A DNA stretch of 64,000 nucleotides from JABDIP01 sp965250245 (GCA_965250245.1 OZ252296.1:930001-994000), one strand, 5' to 3'. Counted from the stretch's first letter, positions 1-8,599 are shown. Numbers and translations are program-made. Notes: generated by a model not told the origin, from the letters alone.

Positions 1-1
1 C

Positions 2-241
2 TGGCTGTGGCGCATCGTGGACGCGGTCTCGGCGGTCATGATGGGGCTGATCGCCATCGCCATGTGGCCGGAGTTCATCAACGCCTGGGTCCATGACAAG
101 TTCTTCGGCACGCCGGGCATCTTCACCGCGCCGTGGTGGCCGGTGCGTGGCGCCATCGTCTTCAGCGCCGCCCTGTGCTGCCTGATCCTCGCCCTGAAGG
201 CGATCACCGGCCGGCGCGTGCTGCAACAGGCCGACGCATGA
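2..241 (+). CDS. TRAP transporter small permease (DctQ family), C-terminal part
   Basis: The reading frame is open to the left edge, so only the last 79 codons or so are present. It encodes two hydrophobic segments, ending in a short basic tail (ITGRRVLQQADA). Small size, membrane character and position 34 bases before a DctM-type large permease mark it as the small membrane subunit (DctQ) of a tripartite ATP-independent periplasmic transporter. Its partner binding protein would lie just left of the window. The neighbouring GntR regulator and malonyl-CoA decarboxylase suggest malonate or a related dicarboxylate as substrate, which is inference from context only. Confidence 0.8.
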   Translation, partial: WLWRIVDAVSAVMMGLIAIAMWPEFINAWVHDKFFGTPGIFTAPWWPVRGAIVFSAALCCLILALKAITGRRVLQQADA

Positions 242-275
242 CGGCCATGGTCCCGGTTCCCGGAGTACCGATCCG

Positions 276-1589
276 ATGACGCCGGTGGAGATCGGGACGA
301 TCTCGGTCATTGCGATCGTGGTGCTGATCTATCTCGGGGTGTACATCCCGATCGCCCTGGCGTTGGTGTCCTTCGTCGGCATCTGGCTGATGCGGGACAA
401 TTTCCAGCTCGCCATGAACCTGCTGAAGATCGCCATCGGCGACAGCGTGACGGAATACGCCTTCGCCACCGTCCCGCTCTTCACGTTCATGGGGATATTG
501 GTATCGAAGGCCGGGCTGGGCTCGGACATCTACCAGGTCATGAACGACACGTTCCGGCGCGTGCGGGGCGGGATCGGCATGGCCACGGTCGGCGCCAACG
601 CTGTCTTCGCGGCGGTGACCGGCTCCTCGATCGCCTCGGCCTCGGTGTTCACCCGGGTCTCGGTGCCGGAGATGCTGCGCTTCTCCTACAATCCGAGATT
701 CGCCGTCGGGGTGGTGGCCGGCTCGTCGGTGCTCGGCATGATCATCCCGCCCAGCGCCATGCTGATCATCTATTCCATCGTCGCCGAGCAGTCGATCGGG
801 CAGATGTTCCTGGCCGGCATCGTGCCCGGCATCATGCTGGCCGTCGCCTACATCGCGGCCATCCTCCTGATGGGCCAGCTGACGCCGGGCTTCGTCGGCG
901 GCGCGGAGTCGACCGGCGACGACGAGGCGCGGCTGTCATGGCTGGACATCGTCGCCAAGACCGCGCCCATCGTGATCCTGGTCGGCGTGGTGCTGGGGGG
1001 CATCTATACCGGCTGGCTGACCCCGGTCGAGGCGGGCGCCGCCGGCTCCGCGGTCGGCCTGCTGATCGCACTGGTCCGCCGGCGCATGACCTGGCGCGAC
1101 TTCTGGGATGCGCTGATCGAGACCGGGCACATCACCGCCAGCATCCTGTTCCTGATCACCGCGGCGTCCATGTACAGCCGCATGCTCGGCTTCGCCGGGC
1201 TGCCGAACGAACTGGGGGCGCTGCTGTCGGCCAGCCAGTTCGACTTCGTCGCGATCATGATCGTCTACGTGCTGCTGATGCTGTTCCTCGGCACGCTGCT
1301 CGACACCGCCTCGATCATCCTGATCGTGGTGCCGCTGTTCCTGCCGATCGTCGAGCCGATGGGGCTGAGCCTGGTGTGGTTCGGCATCGTCACGGTGGTC
1401 GGGGCGGAAATCGGGCTGCTGACGCCGCCGCTCGGCATCTCCTGCTTCGTGATCAAGGCGACCCTGGACGACCCGCGGATCACGTTGAAGGACGTATTCC
1501 TGGGCGCGCTGCCTTTCGCCGGCATCATGCTGCTGGTTCTGATCCTGATCATCCGCTACCCGGCGTTGAGCATCGCGATCCTGAACTGA
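276..1589 (+). CDS. TRAP transporter large permease (DctM family)
   Basis: A 437-residue polytopic membrane protein with about twelve hydrophobic segments. It shows the usual DctM landmarks: a Gly/Ser/Ala-rich stretch VTGSSIASASVF near residues 113-124, and the paired IIPPSAM and LLTPPLGI motifs in the two halves. Length matches the family (about 430). It forms the ion-coupled channel of a TRAP transporter with the DctQ subunit just upstream. The ATG at 276 follows a CCCGGAG-like ribosome site. The gene ends before a palindromic repeat, and the next genes are on the other strand. Substrate is not determined by the sequence; malonate is a contextual guess. Confidence 0.93.
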   Translation: MTPVEIGTISVIAIVVLIYLGVYIPIALALVSFVGIWLMRDNFQLAMNLLKIAIGDSVTEYAFATVPLFTFMGILVSKAGLGSDIYQVMNDTFRRVRGGIGMATVGANAVFAAVTGSSIASASVFTRVSVPEMLRFSYNPRFAVGVVAGSSVLGMIIPPSAMLIIYSIVAEQSIGQMFLAGIVPGIMLAVAYIAAILLMGQLTPGFVGGAESTGDDEARLSWLDIVAKTAPIVILVGVVLGGIYTGWLTPVEAGAAGSAVGLLIALVRRRMTWRDFWDALIETGHITASILFLITAASMYSRMLGFAGLPNELGALLSASQFDFVAIMIVYVLLMLFLGTLLDTASIILIVVPLFLPIVEPMGLSLVWFGIVTVVGAEIGLLTPPLGISCFVIKATLDDPRITLKDVFLGALPFAGIMLLVLILIIRYPALSIAILN

Positions 1590-1635
1590 GGCGGGACCCA
1601 CGCCGCCCCTGGCTGCGGTAGTAGGACTACAGCGA

Positions 1636-1717
1636 CGTCATTGCGAGGAGCCGAAGGCGACGCGGCAATCCACTGTCGGCCGAGACAGTGGATCGCCGCG
1701 CTTCGCTCGCGATGACG
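1636..1717. repeat. 82-bp palindromic dispersed repeat, copy 1
   Basis: A MITE-like intergenic element with imperfect terminal inverted repeats (CGTCATTGCGAG at the left, CTCGCGATGACG at the right, 11 of 12 paired) and an inner arm pair around CCACTGTC/GACAGTGG. The same 82 bases recur in the same orientation at 46708-46789 with only two differences. It lies between convergent genes (dctM and the GntR gene), where its RNA hairpin could also act as a bidirectional terminator. Confidence 0.85.
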
Positions 1718-1741
1718 ACGTGTTTTTGGCCGGGCGACGTC

Positions 1742-2449
1742 TCAGTCGGCCGCCGAGGCGCCGATCCGTTCGGCCAGGAAGGCGCCGGTCTGCTCGTAAT
1801 GCGCGGTCAGGCGCGCGACGGCGAGGTCGGCATCGCGGTCGAGCACGGCCGTGACGATCTCCTCATGCTCCACATTGACGTCGCGCTTGGGGTAGGCCGA
1901 AGGGCCGGCGAGGTTGCGGTAGCGGATGTTCTCGTCATAGAGCTGCTCGCAGAAGCGGATCAGCGTGGCAGAGCCGCAGGCGGCGATCAGCGCCATGTGG
2001 AAGTGGCGGTGCAGCTCCTCCCATTCCGCGTTGGCGACAAAGGCTTTCGACGTCGCCGAGCGGGGTGTGCGCGACAGCCGGTAATGGGCCAGGACGACGC
2101 CTTCCTCCCACTCCTTGCCGCCATGGGCGATCGACTCGCGCAGGGCCCGGTCCTCCAGCCAGCAGCGGGTCTTCAGCAACTCGTTGAAGGCCTCCGCACT
2201 GACATGGGCGACGCGAAAGCCGCGCTGGTCGATGCGCTCCACCAGCCGGTCCGACGTCAGCAGGCTCAGCGCCTCGCGGACCGGGCTCGCGCCGGTGCCG
2301 TAGGTGTGGCGCAGTTCCTCGATCTTCAGCTTCAGCCCCGGCTCCAGCGCGCCGATGATGATGTCCGAGCGGATCCGCTGATAGATCTGGCTGGTGAGGG
2401 AGAGCGACGGGCCGTCGGCGGGCTGCGCTAACTCGATTTTCTGATCCAT
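1742..2449 (-). CDS. GntR-family transcriptional regulator, FCD subfamily
   Basis: A 235-residue regulator. Residues about 18-82 form the winged helix, with the diagnostic PVREALSLLTSDRLVE recognition region. Residues about 90-220 form an all-helical FCD effector domain carrying the usual metal-binding His positions (HRHFH, EHEE, LTAHYE). FCD GntR proteins typically bind small carboxylates and repress nearby catabolic genes. It lies downstream of malonyl-CoA decarboxylase on the same strand with a 60-base gap holding a strong palindrome (2469-2490). The rhizobial malonate regulator MatR belongs to this subfamily, so a MatR-like role is plausible but inferred. Confidence 0.9.
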   Translation of the reverse strand: MDQKIELAQPADGPSLSLTSQIYQRIRSDIIIGALEPGLKLKIEELRHTYGTGASPVREALSLLTSDRLVERIDQRGFRVAHVSAEAFNELLKTRCWLEDRALRESIAHGGKEWEEGVVLAHYRLSRTPRSATSKAFVANAEWEELHRHFHMALIAACGSATLIRFCEQLYDENIRYRNLAGPSAYPKRDVNVEHEEIVTAVLDRDADLAVARLTAHYEQTGAFLAERIGASAAD

Positions 2450-2468
2450 GGTCCCATCTTTCCAGCGA

Positions 2469-2490
2469 AGACCGGCGCGCGCGCCGGTCT
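2469..2490. terminator. Perfect 22-bp palindrome between malonyl-CoA decarboxylase and GntR genes
   Basis: The arms run AGACCGGCGCG and its exact complement with no loop, so as RNA it would fold into a GC-rich hairpin. No T-run follows on the minus strand. It could be an attenuator limiting read-through into the regulator gene, or a stability element. Confidence 0.45.
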
Positions 2491-2509
2491 GCGTTTCGTT
2501 CGTCCGACT

Positions 2510-3844
2510 CTACGCGGCGGCGCGCGCCAGCCGCGCCACGGTGCTGGACGCCGCCACGATGCCGGCATTGGCGAAGGCCTCGTGGTTCTTCTCGATGTCG
2601 TCCAGCTTGTAGAGGTAGTTCACCATCAGCCCGTGCGACTGCTTCAGGCCGCGCGCGCTCTTGTCGGCCAGCCAGTTGATCCGCTCCAGCCGGGCGCCGT
2701 TGCCGAGATGGAAGCGCGCGACCGGGTCGATGGGCCGCCCATCCGCGTTCTTCTCCGCCAGGAAGTAGCGCGCCGCCATCGCCGTCATGGTCTTTTCCAG
2801 CGCGGCCGTCGCCGTGGCCTGCTCGCGCCACCAGCCGTCCTTGTCTAGGGTGGCCAGGGCCGTCGCGCTCGACGGCGCCAGGCCGTCGCCGCCGCGCAGC
2901 TCCGCCAGCCATTTGGCGAAGCCCGGGACCGGCGACAGGGTGGCGAAGGTGCGCAGGCCCGGCAGTTCCCGCTGCAGTTCCTGGACCACCTGCTTGATCA
3001 GGAAATTGCCGAACGAGACGCCGCGCAGGCCCTTCTGGCAGTTGGAGATCGAGTAGAAGATCGCCGTGCGCGCGTCTTCCGGCTCGATGCGGTCGCGGCG
3101 CTTGGCCAGGATCGTCGCCACCGAGTCCGACATGTCCCGCATCAGCGCAATCTCGACGAAGATCAGCGGCTCGTCCCCCAGGCTGGGGTGGAAGAAGCCG
3201 TAGAGCCGGCGGTCGGGCGGGTCGATGCGGGCGCGCAGCTCATCCCAGCCGGAGATCGCGTGCACGGCCTCGTACTCGATGACCTTCTCCAGCACCGCGG
3301 CCGGCGTGCGCCAGTCGATCCGGCGCAACTCGAGGAATCCGCGGTTGAACCAGGATGTGAACAGGTGGGCGAAGTCGGTGTCGACGGTCGCCAGCTCGGG
3401 CGCGGACTTCAGGTGGGACAGCACGTCCTCGCGCATGCGCACCAGGCTCAGCGTGCCGTTCGGCGCATGATTCAGCCGGCGCAGCAGTTCCTGCCGGCGC
3501 GGCTCGGCGGCGCGCACGATCTCGGCGGCGCTCCGGTCGGACGGGTCTTCGAGATAGGCCGTGGCCGCGGCCGCCAGTGCATCGGCGGGGGCGGTGAAGT
3601 CCTGTGCCAGGGTCTGGAAGAAGCGCTTCTGTTCCTTCGCCCCCAGCGACGCGTAGCCCTTGAGGATCTCCTTGGCCAGCGCGATCCCCGACGCCTCGCC
3701 GCGGCCGCTCAGCAACTGGTCGCACAGCGCGCCCAGCCCGTCCGCCGTCGCTGCCTGGTCCCGGGTCCGGCGCAGATCGATGATGCCGAGCCCGCGGTCG
3801 GCGATCGATGCGATCAGTTCGCTAAATACCGATGTGCTGGCCAT
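2510..3844 (-). CDS. Malonyl-CoA decarboxylase
   Basis: A 444-residue protein covering the whole malonyl-CoA decarboxylase family (malonyl-CoA to acetyl-CoA and CO2). The N-terminal helical domain occupies residues about 1-170. The GNAT-like catalytic domain follows, with FFHPSLGDEP (217-226), SISNCQKGLRG (265-275), TLSPVPGF (302-309, holding the catalytic Ser of the family) and FHLGNGA (378-384, holding the catalytic His). Both catalytic residues appear intact. It is probably transcribed with the GntR regulator downstream and diverges from an acyl-CoA synthetase. Rhizobial homologues are called MatA. The start codon has only a weak ribosome site, so the exact N-terminus is less certain. Confidence 0.93.
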   Translation of the reverse strand: MASTSVFSELIASIADRGLGIIDLRRTRDQAATADGLGALCDQLLSGRGEASGIALAKEILKGYASLGAKEQKRFFQTLAQDFTAPADALAAAATAYLEDPSDRSAAEIVRAAEPRRQELLRRLNHAPNGTLSLVRMREDVLSHLKSAPELATVDTDFAHLFTSWFNRGFLELRRIDWRTPAAVLEKVIEYEAVHAISGWDELRARIDPPDRRLYGFFHPSLGDEPLIFVEIALMRDMSDSVATILAKRRDRIEPEDARTAIFYSISNCQKGLRGVSFGNFLIKQVVQELQRELPGLRTFATLSPVPGFAKWLAELRGGDGLAPSSATALATLDKDGWWREQATATAALEKTMTAMAARYFLAEKNADGRPIDPVARFHLGNGARLERINWLADKSARGLKQSHGLMVNYLYKLDDIEKNHEAFANAGIVAASSTVARLARAAA

Positions 3845-3854
3845 TCCGTAAAAT

Positions 3855-3864
3855 AAATCGATTT
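3855..3864. promoter_or_regulatory. AT-rich palindrome upstream of malonyl-CoA decarboxylase
   Basis: A perfect AAATCGATTT palindrome inside an unusually AT-rich stretch (3850-3880) just upstream of the decarboxylase start. It is a plausible promoter/operator for the minus-strand operon and a candidate site for the GntR regulator; the match to any known operator is not established. Confidence 0.35.
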
Positions 3865-4059
3865 TTTGGAGTTTTCAACGCGGGGTGGGTGCTTGTGCCG
3901 GTCGGCCGACGGACCGCCTTGAACCCGGTCGGCCGCCCTGTGGGCCTGCGATCGTGACATTACTCGTCCAGCCGCGCGCGTGTTGGCATAATTGCGATCC
4001 AACACGAACAAGGTTCGCCCGCCTCGGTATATCGCCTGGCGGTGCGCCGGAGAGAACCC

Positions 4060-5823
4060 ATGTCGCAGTCTCAAGGCCAGCCGTCGGGCTCATCGGACCC
4101 ATCGAATTCCGATGCGGAATTGGGGCTGGCACCCGTCGGCGGGATGTCCCACGTCCGAGGCGACCGGACCGAGCCATTGCGCCGGATCACGATCCCGCAC
4201 CTGCTCGCCGATACCGTCGCCCGCTTCGGTTCGCGGGATGCCGCCGTGTTCGTGGAGCAGGACAAGCGGCCGAGCTACGACGCGTTCGCCGCGGAAGTCG
4301 ACGCCCTCGCGGCGGGGCTGCTGGATCTGGGGCTGCGCAAGGGAGACCGGATCGGCATCTGGTCGCCGAACCGGTATGAGTGGCTGCTGACCCAGTTCGC
4401 GACCGCCCGCATCGGTCTGGTCCTGGTCAACATCAACCCGGCCTACCGGCTTGCCGAGCTGGAATACGCCATCAACAAGGTCGGCTGCAAAGCGCTGGTC
4501 ACGGCCGCGACGTTCAAGTCCTCCGACTATCTGGCCATGCTCGCCGAGCTTGCCCCGGAGTTGGCCCAGAGCGAGCCGGGCCAGCTGTCTGCGGCGAGGC
4601 TGCCGACCCTGCGGATCGTCATCCGAATGGGCGATGAGACCAGCCCCGGTACGCTCAACTTCGGCGATGTCCCCAGGCGCACTGATGCGGAGCAAAGAGC
4701 GCGGCTCGATGCGATCAGCGCAACGTTGGACCCGGACGACCCGATCAACATCCAGTTCACCAGCGGCACGACCGGGGCGCCGAAAGGGGCCACGCTGTCG
4801 CATTTCAACATCGTCAACAACGCCCATTTCGTCACCCGCGCCCTCAACTTCACCGAGGCGGACCGGCTGTGCATCCCGGTGCCGCTCTACCATTGCTTCG
4901 GCATGGTGATGGGGACGCTGGGCTGCGTCACCAAGGGCGCCTGCATGGTGTTCCCGGCCGAGGCCTTCGAGCCCGTGGCCACCCTGGCGGCGATCGAGGC
5001 GGAACGCTGCACCGCCCTCTATGCCGTGCCGACCATGTTCGTGGCGATGCTGGACCTGCCGGAGTTCGAACGCTTCGATGTGTCGCGGCTGCGGACCGGC
5101 ATCATGGCCGGCGCGCCATGCCCGATCGAGATCATGAAGAAGGTCATCGCCGACATGCATATGGCCGGCGTGACCATCGCCTATGGCATGACGGAGACCA
5201 GCCCGGTCTCCTTCCAGAGCGCGGATGACGACCCGCTGGAGCTGCGCGTTTCCACGGTCGGGCGCATCCATCCCCATGTGGAGGTGAAGATCGTGGATGC
5301 CGACGGCGCCACGGTCCCGGTCGGCGAGCGGGGCGAGCTGTGGACCCGCGGATACTCCGTCATGACGGGATACTGGGGCGACGACGATCGGACCCGGGAG
5401 TCGATCGTCGAGGGCGGCTGGATGCGCACCGGCGATCTGGCGACCCTGGATGCTGCCGGCTATTGCAACATCGTCGGCCGGGTCAAGGACATGGTCATCC
5501 GCGGCGGCGAGAACATCTATCCGCGCGAGATCGAGGAGTTCCTGTACCGGCATCCGAAGATCCAGGTGGTCCAGGTCTTCGGCGTGCCCAGCGAGAAATA
5601 CGGCGAGGAGCTCTGTGCCTGGATCGTCCTGGCGCCGGGCGAGACCGCCACCGAGGACGACGTCCGCGCGTTCTGCCAGGGCCAGATCGCGCACTACAAG
5701 ATCCCGCGCTACATCCGTTTCGTCGACGCCATGCCGATGACCGTGACCGGCAAGCCGCAGAAATTCATCATGCGCGATCGCATGGCCGAGGAGCTTGGCC
5801 TGGAGGCCGCGAAGACGGCGTAG
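4060..5823 (+). CDS. AMP-binding acyl-CoA synthetase (ACSF2-like fatty-acyl-CoA ligase)
   Basis: About 587 residues of an ANL-superfamily enzyme that activates a carboxylic acid to its acyl-CoA through an acyl-adenylate. Visible motifs are the P-loop FTSGTTGAPKGA, YGMTETSP (A5), TGDLATLD (A7), GRVKDMVIRGGENIYP (A8 hinge) and the catalytic-lysine motif TGKPQK near the C-terminus. The sequence resembles medium/long-chain ACSF2-like ligases rather than the shorter malonyl-CoA synthetase MatB. The ATG at 4060 is preferred because GGAGAG sits 6 bases upstream; an in-frame GTG at 4042 lacks such a site. It is divergent from malonyl-CoA decarboxylase. Confidence 0.92.
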   Translation: MSQSQGQPSGSSDPSNSDAELGLAPVGGMSHVRGDRTEPLRRITIPHLLADTVARFGSRDAAVFVEQDKRPSYDAFAAEVDALAAGLLDLGLRKGDRIGIWSPNRYEWLLTQFATARIGLVLVNINPAYRLAELEYAINKVGCKALVTAATFKSSDYLAMLAELAPELAQSEPGQLSAARLPTLRIVIRMGDETSPGTLNFGDVPRRTDAEQRARLDAISATLDPDDPINIQFTSGTTGAPKGATLSHFNIVNNAHFVTRALNFTEADRLCIPVPLYHCFGMVMGTLGCVTKGACMVFPAEAFEPVATLAAIEAERCTALYAVPTMFVAMLDLPEFERFDVSRLRTGIMAGAPCPIEIMKKVIADMHMAGVTIAYGMTETSPVSFQSADDDPLELRVSTVGRIHPHVEVKIVDADGATVPVGERGELWTRGYSVMTGYWGDDDRTRESIVEGGWMRTGDLATLDAAGYCNIVGRVKDMVIRGGENIYPREIEEFLYRHPKIQVVQVFGVPSEKYGEELCAWIVLAPGETATEDDVRAFCQGQIAHYKIPRYIRFVDAMPMTVTGKPQKFIMRDRMAEELGLEAAKTA

Positions 5824-5854
5824 CAGGCCGTCGAAGAGGCGCTGGTGGCCATCC

Positions 5855-5950
5855 TCGTCCTTCGACAAGCTCAGGATGAGGATGAGCGACAGTGAGGATT
5901 TTCAGGGCCTAACAATCAACTCACCTCATCCTGAGCCTGTCGAAGGATGA
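5855..5950. repeat. Large inverted repeat with 27-bp arms
   Basis: Left arm 5855-5881 and right arm 5924-5950 pair at 25 of 27 positions, around a 42-base loop. The arms belong to the CTCATCCTGAGCCTGTCGAAGGATGA type of intergenic palindrome that is widespread in alphaproteobacterial genomes. It lies between the convergent acyl-CoA synthetase and glutaminase genes and could terminate both. Confidence 0.8.
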
Positions 5951-6028
5951 CTCATCGGCCAGGATCCGCCTCTTTGGGCAGTCCGCGAGGGCCAGCGCAG
6001 TGTTGGCGGCGGCTGAACGCCTGAGCGG

Positions 6029-8134
6029 TCAGGCCGGCATGTCGGCGGTGTCCCGGTCTTCCTCCGCCACTTCGGACCGGCCCGTCGTGCCGCCCCGGCG
6101 GCGAAGCTGGTCGGCGATGGCCTCGTGGCCATGGCGCAGCGCATCGTCCAGCGGCGTGTTGCCCCAGCGGTCCAGCGGGCTGACGGCCGGCAGCCGGTCG
6201 CAGAGATAGGCGACCACGTCTGCCTGCCCCTCGGCCGCCGCGAGATGCAGCGGAGTTCTCAAATCGTAGTCGGCCACATCCAGGGCCACTCCGCGGGCGA
6301 CCAGGCGCCAGATCGTGTCGAGGTCGCCGTCGGCGGCGGCCCAGATGAGTTCGGCGGTGCGATGGGATTCCGCCTCCGACGCGGCGGAGACGGGCTTCAG
6401 CCCGGATTCGGCCGGATGGACCACGTCGCCGCGGCGGCCGCCGGCCCGCTCCAGCATGCGGATGATGGTCTCGTGGCCATGCAGGCAGGCATCGTCGAGC
6501 GGCGTGCCGCCCCAGCGGTCGCGTGGGTTCAGGGCATCGTCCGAGCCGTCCTGGCGCAGGAAGAACTCGACCATCTCGGCCTGGTTCTCCGCCGCCGCCA
6601 GATGCAGGGGCGTGCGCAAATCGTAGTCGGCGCAGCGCGGCGTGGCGCCGTGGAGGAGCTGCTGCTGGATCGCGCCGACATCGCCCTTGCTGGCGGCCCA
6701 GATCATCTCGTTGACCTTCACGGCCCGCGCCTGGGTGCGGCTGACGCGGGGGTCGCGCTTGGCGGTGCCGCCGGCGAGCGCGTCGTAATTGTGGACATTG
6801 AAGGTCTCGACCAATTGCCGGCAGAAGCCGACCCCGCGCACGCTGTTGCCCAGCGCGTCGAGGCGCGGCGACCAGGCGCACAGGCCCATCACGTTGGGCA
6901 CCACGATCATGATGCCGCCGCTCACGCCGCTCTTGGCCGGCAGGCCGATCGAATAGGCGAATTCCCCGGAATAGTCGTACATGCCGCTGGACGACATCAG
7001 CGACAGGCAGCTCTGGACGGTCTCGGTGCGGAACACGCGCTCGCCGCTCACCGGGCAGATGCCGCCATTGGCCAGGGTCGCCGCGACCACCGACATCATC
7101 TCGGCGGTCAGCTCGATCGAGCAGCACTGGAAGTAGAAATCGAGCACGTCGTGCAGGTCGACACCGGCCGGGAACGCCTTCTTCTCGCGCATGAAGTAGC
7201 CCAGCGCGAAGTTGCGGTCGGCGGTGTCGCGTTCCGACAGGTAGACCGGCGTGCTGAACCGCGGCTTGTCGCCGCCGCACAGCGCCTGCCAGCTTGCCAT
7301 CACCCCGTCGAAGCGGGTTCCGGCCCAGCCGCGCGCATCGACGTCGGCGGTCCGGCCTTCATCGGCCATCCGGCGCTTTTCGGTCAGGCCGATCAGGGCG
7401 CTGCTCATGATCGCGCCGGCATTGATCATCGGGTTGTGCGGCCGGTTCTGCTTGTCGAGGCTCAGCTCGTTGAAGCCCAGGCCGCTGGGCTCGTGCCCGA
7501 CAAAGGCATGGACGGCCTCGGCGCCGTGCTCCTCCAGGGCCAGGCAGTAATTGACCGGCTTGCAGGTGGATTCGATGGGGAAGAATTCACGCGCATCGCC
7601 GACGGCATGCCGCTGGCCGTCGACGGTGCACACCGCGACTCCGAAGCGGTCGAGCGCCGGCATGGGCAGGTCGAGCTGGGGAATGTAGTCCGCCGCCTTG
7701 CCGGACCGGTCCTGGCGCGCGACGGCATGCAGACGGTCGATCGTGTCGCGGAACTCCGCGAAGTCCGGGATGACCAGATTGCCCTGCAGGGCCCGTTCGA
7801 TCAGCAGGATGGTGTGCCGGATCGCCGGGCAAAAGTCTTCGCGACGGAGCCCGGCTACTTGGTCATCCGCTGCCCCTTTTTCCTGGGCGTTCAGGGCTGA
7901 CAGGCTCGCCTGCAGTCGGGGGTCTTCCGGCCCCAGGCCGGCCTCGGCCAGCCGGCCAATCAGGTCGGATCGATGAACCCGGCCGTCATTGTCGGTGTCC
8001 AGCGAGCGGAACAGCCGCTCCTCCCGGGCATCGATCGGCCGGGAGGAGCGGGCCACGACACGCAGCTTCGCGGATTGCCGCGCACGGGCGGATTGCCGTT
8101 GTGCGGTCGTTCGGGCGGGCTTTTGCGTGGACAT
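6029..8134 (-). CDS. glsA: Glutaminase with N-terminal EF-hand and C-terminal ankyrin repeats (kidney-type-like)
   Basis: A 701-residue enzyme hydrolysing glutamine to glutamate and ammonia, far longer than the usual bacterial glutaminase (about 310). An EF-hand-like loop (D46, D48, D50, G51, D57) lies in a helical N-terminal domain. The glutaminase domain spans about 155-450, with the Ser-x-x-Lys pair at S189/K192 and motifs GHEPSGL and RPHNPMINAGAI. Two copies of an ankyrin module follow (about 480-690), each holding DYDLRTPLHLAAAE and DRWG-TPLDDA. The whole plan mirrors animal kidney-type glutaminase, which has a single such module. ATG 8134 has GAGGAG 8 bases upstream. It is the last gene of an amt-DUF1127-glutaminase run. 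Confidence 0.95.
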   Translation of the reverse strand: MSTQKPARTTAQRQSARARQSAKLRVVARSSRPIDAREERLFRSLDTDNDGRVHRSDLIGRLAEAGLGPEDPRLQASLSALNAQEKGAADDQVAGLRREDFCPAIRHTILLIERALQGNLVIPDFAEFRDTIDRLHAVARQDRSGKAADYIPQLDLPMPALDRFGVAVCTVDGQRHAVGDAREFFPIESTCKPVNYCLALEEHGAEAVHAFVGHEPSGLGFNELSLDKQNRPHNPMINAGAIMSSALIGLTEKRRMADEGRTADVDARGWAGTRFDGVMASWQALCGGDKPRFSTPVYLSERDTADRNFALGYFMREKKAFPAGVDLHDVLDFYFQCCSIELTAEMMSVVAATLANGGICPVSGERVFRTETVQSCLSLMSSSGMYDYSGEFAYSIGLPAKSGVSGGIMIVVPNVMGLCAWSPRLDALGNSVRGVGFCRQLVETFNVHNYDALAGGTAKRDPRVSRTQARAVKVNEMIWAASKGDVGAIQQQLLHGATPRCADYDLRTPLHLAAAENQAEMVEFFLRQDGSDDALNPRDRWGGTPLDDACLHGHETIIRMLERAGGRRGDVVHPAESGLKPVSAASEAESHRTAELIWAAADGDLDTIWRLVARGVALDVADYDLRTPLHLAAAEGQADVVAYLCDRLPAVSPLDRWGNTPLDDALRHGHEAIADQLRRRGGTTGRSEVAEEDRDTADMPA

Positions 8135-8187
8135 GGGTTTGCTCCTCTGGTCGGGCTTTCGCGCCGGCCCCGCGCTGCGCGGGGCCG

Positions 8188-8412
8188 TCACGCCCTCCAG
8201 AACGGCTTGTCGATCTCCTTCTGGATGTCGCTCCGGGTGAGCCCGACATCCCGCAGCATGCGGTCGTCGAGGCTGTCCAGGTTGGTCCGCTGGCTGGCCC
8301 GTGACTGCCACGCCAACGCGGCCTTCCAGGCCCAGGCCAGGGTCTTGGCAGGCCAGAACGCCAGATCGTCGTACCGATGGGTCCAGCCCTGTCTTGCAGT
8401 CAGCTGTTTCAT
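8188..8412 (-). CDS. Small DUF1127 protein
   Basis: A 74-residue protein. Its C-terminal half is the DUF1127 signature (LDSLDDRMLRDVGLTRSDI followed by KPFW), a short Arg-rich helical module common in alphaproteobacteria. The N-terminus is Trp-rich. Members of this family have been linked to phosphate and carbon metabolism and to RNA turnover, but the role here is unknown. It sits between amt and the glutaminase gene on the same strand, 53 bases before the latter, so co-expression with nitrogen genes is likely. Confidence 0.85.
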   Translation of the reverse strand: MKQLTARQGWTHRYDDLAFWPAKTLAWAWKAALAWQSRASQRTNLDSLDDRMLRDVGLTRSDIQKEIDKPFWRA

Positions 8413-8571
8413 GTCGGTGTCCTTTCCGAATGTGCGCGACGCGGACGATGCCGCGCCGGCACGGTTGCCATGCTCCTGGGATACCGGTTCGGTGTTTCAG
8501 GCCAATGTCCCGGTGGCGGGTGAAGGGTTTCGATTGTTGCGGCCGCTCGCCGGCCCATCGGGCGACGCAAA

Positions 8572-8599
8572 GCGCCCTCCCCGGGATCGGAGAGGGCGC
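8572..8599 (-). terminator. Hairpin after amt
   Basis: An 8-bp GC-rich stem (GCGCCCTC/GAGGGCGC) with a 12-base loop, followed by only TTT on the minus strand. It lies about 50 bases past the amt stop and may partly terminate amt messages before the DUF1127 gene. Confidence 0.5.

Noticed and set aside
4090..5868. Long open frame of 592 codons antisense to the acyl-CoA synthetase gene
   Set aside because: It mirrors a well-conserved gene, is rich in His/Arg/Asp/Gly as expected from reversed high-GC codons, and has no domain or ribosome site.
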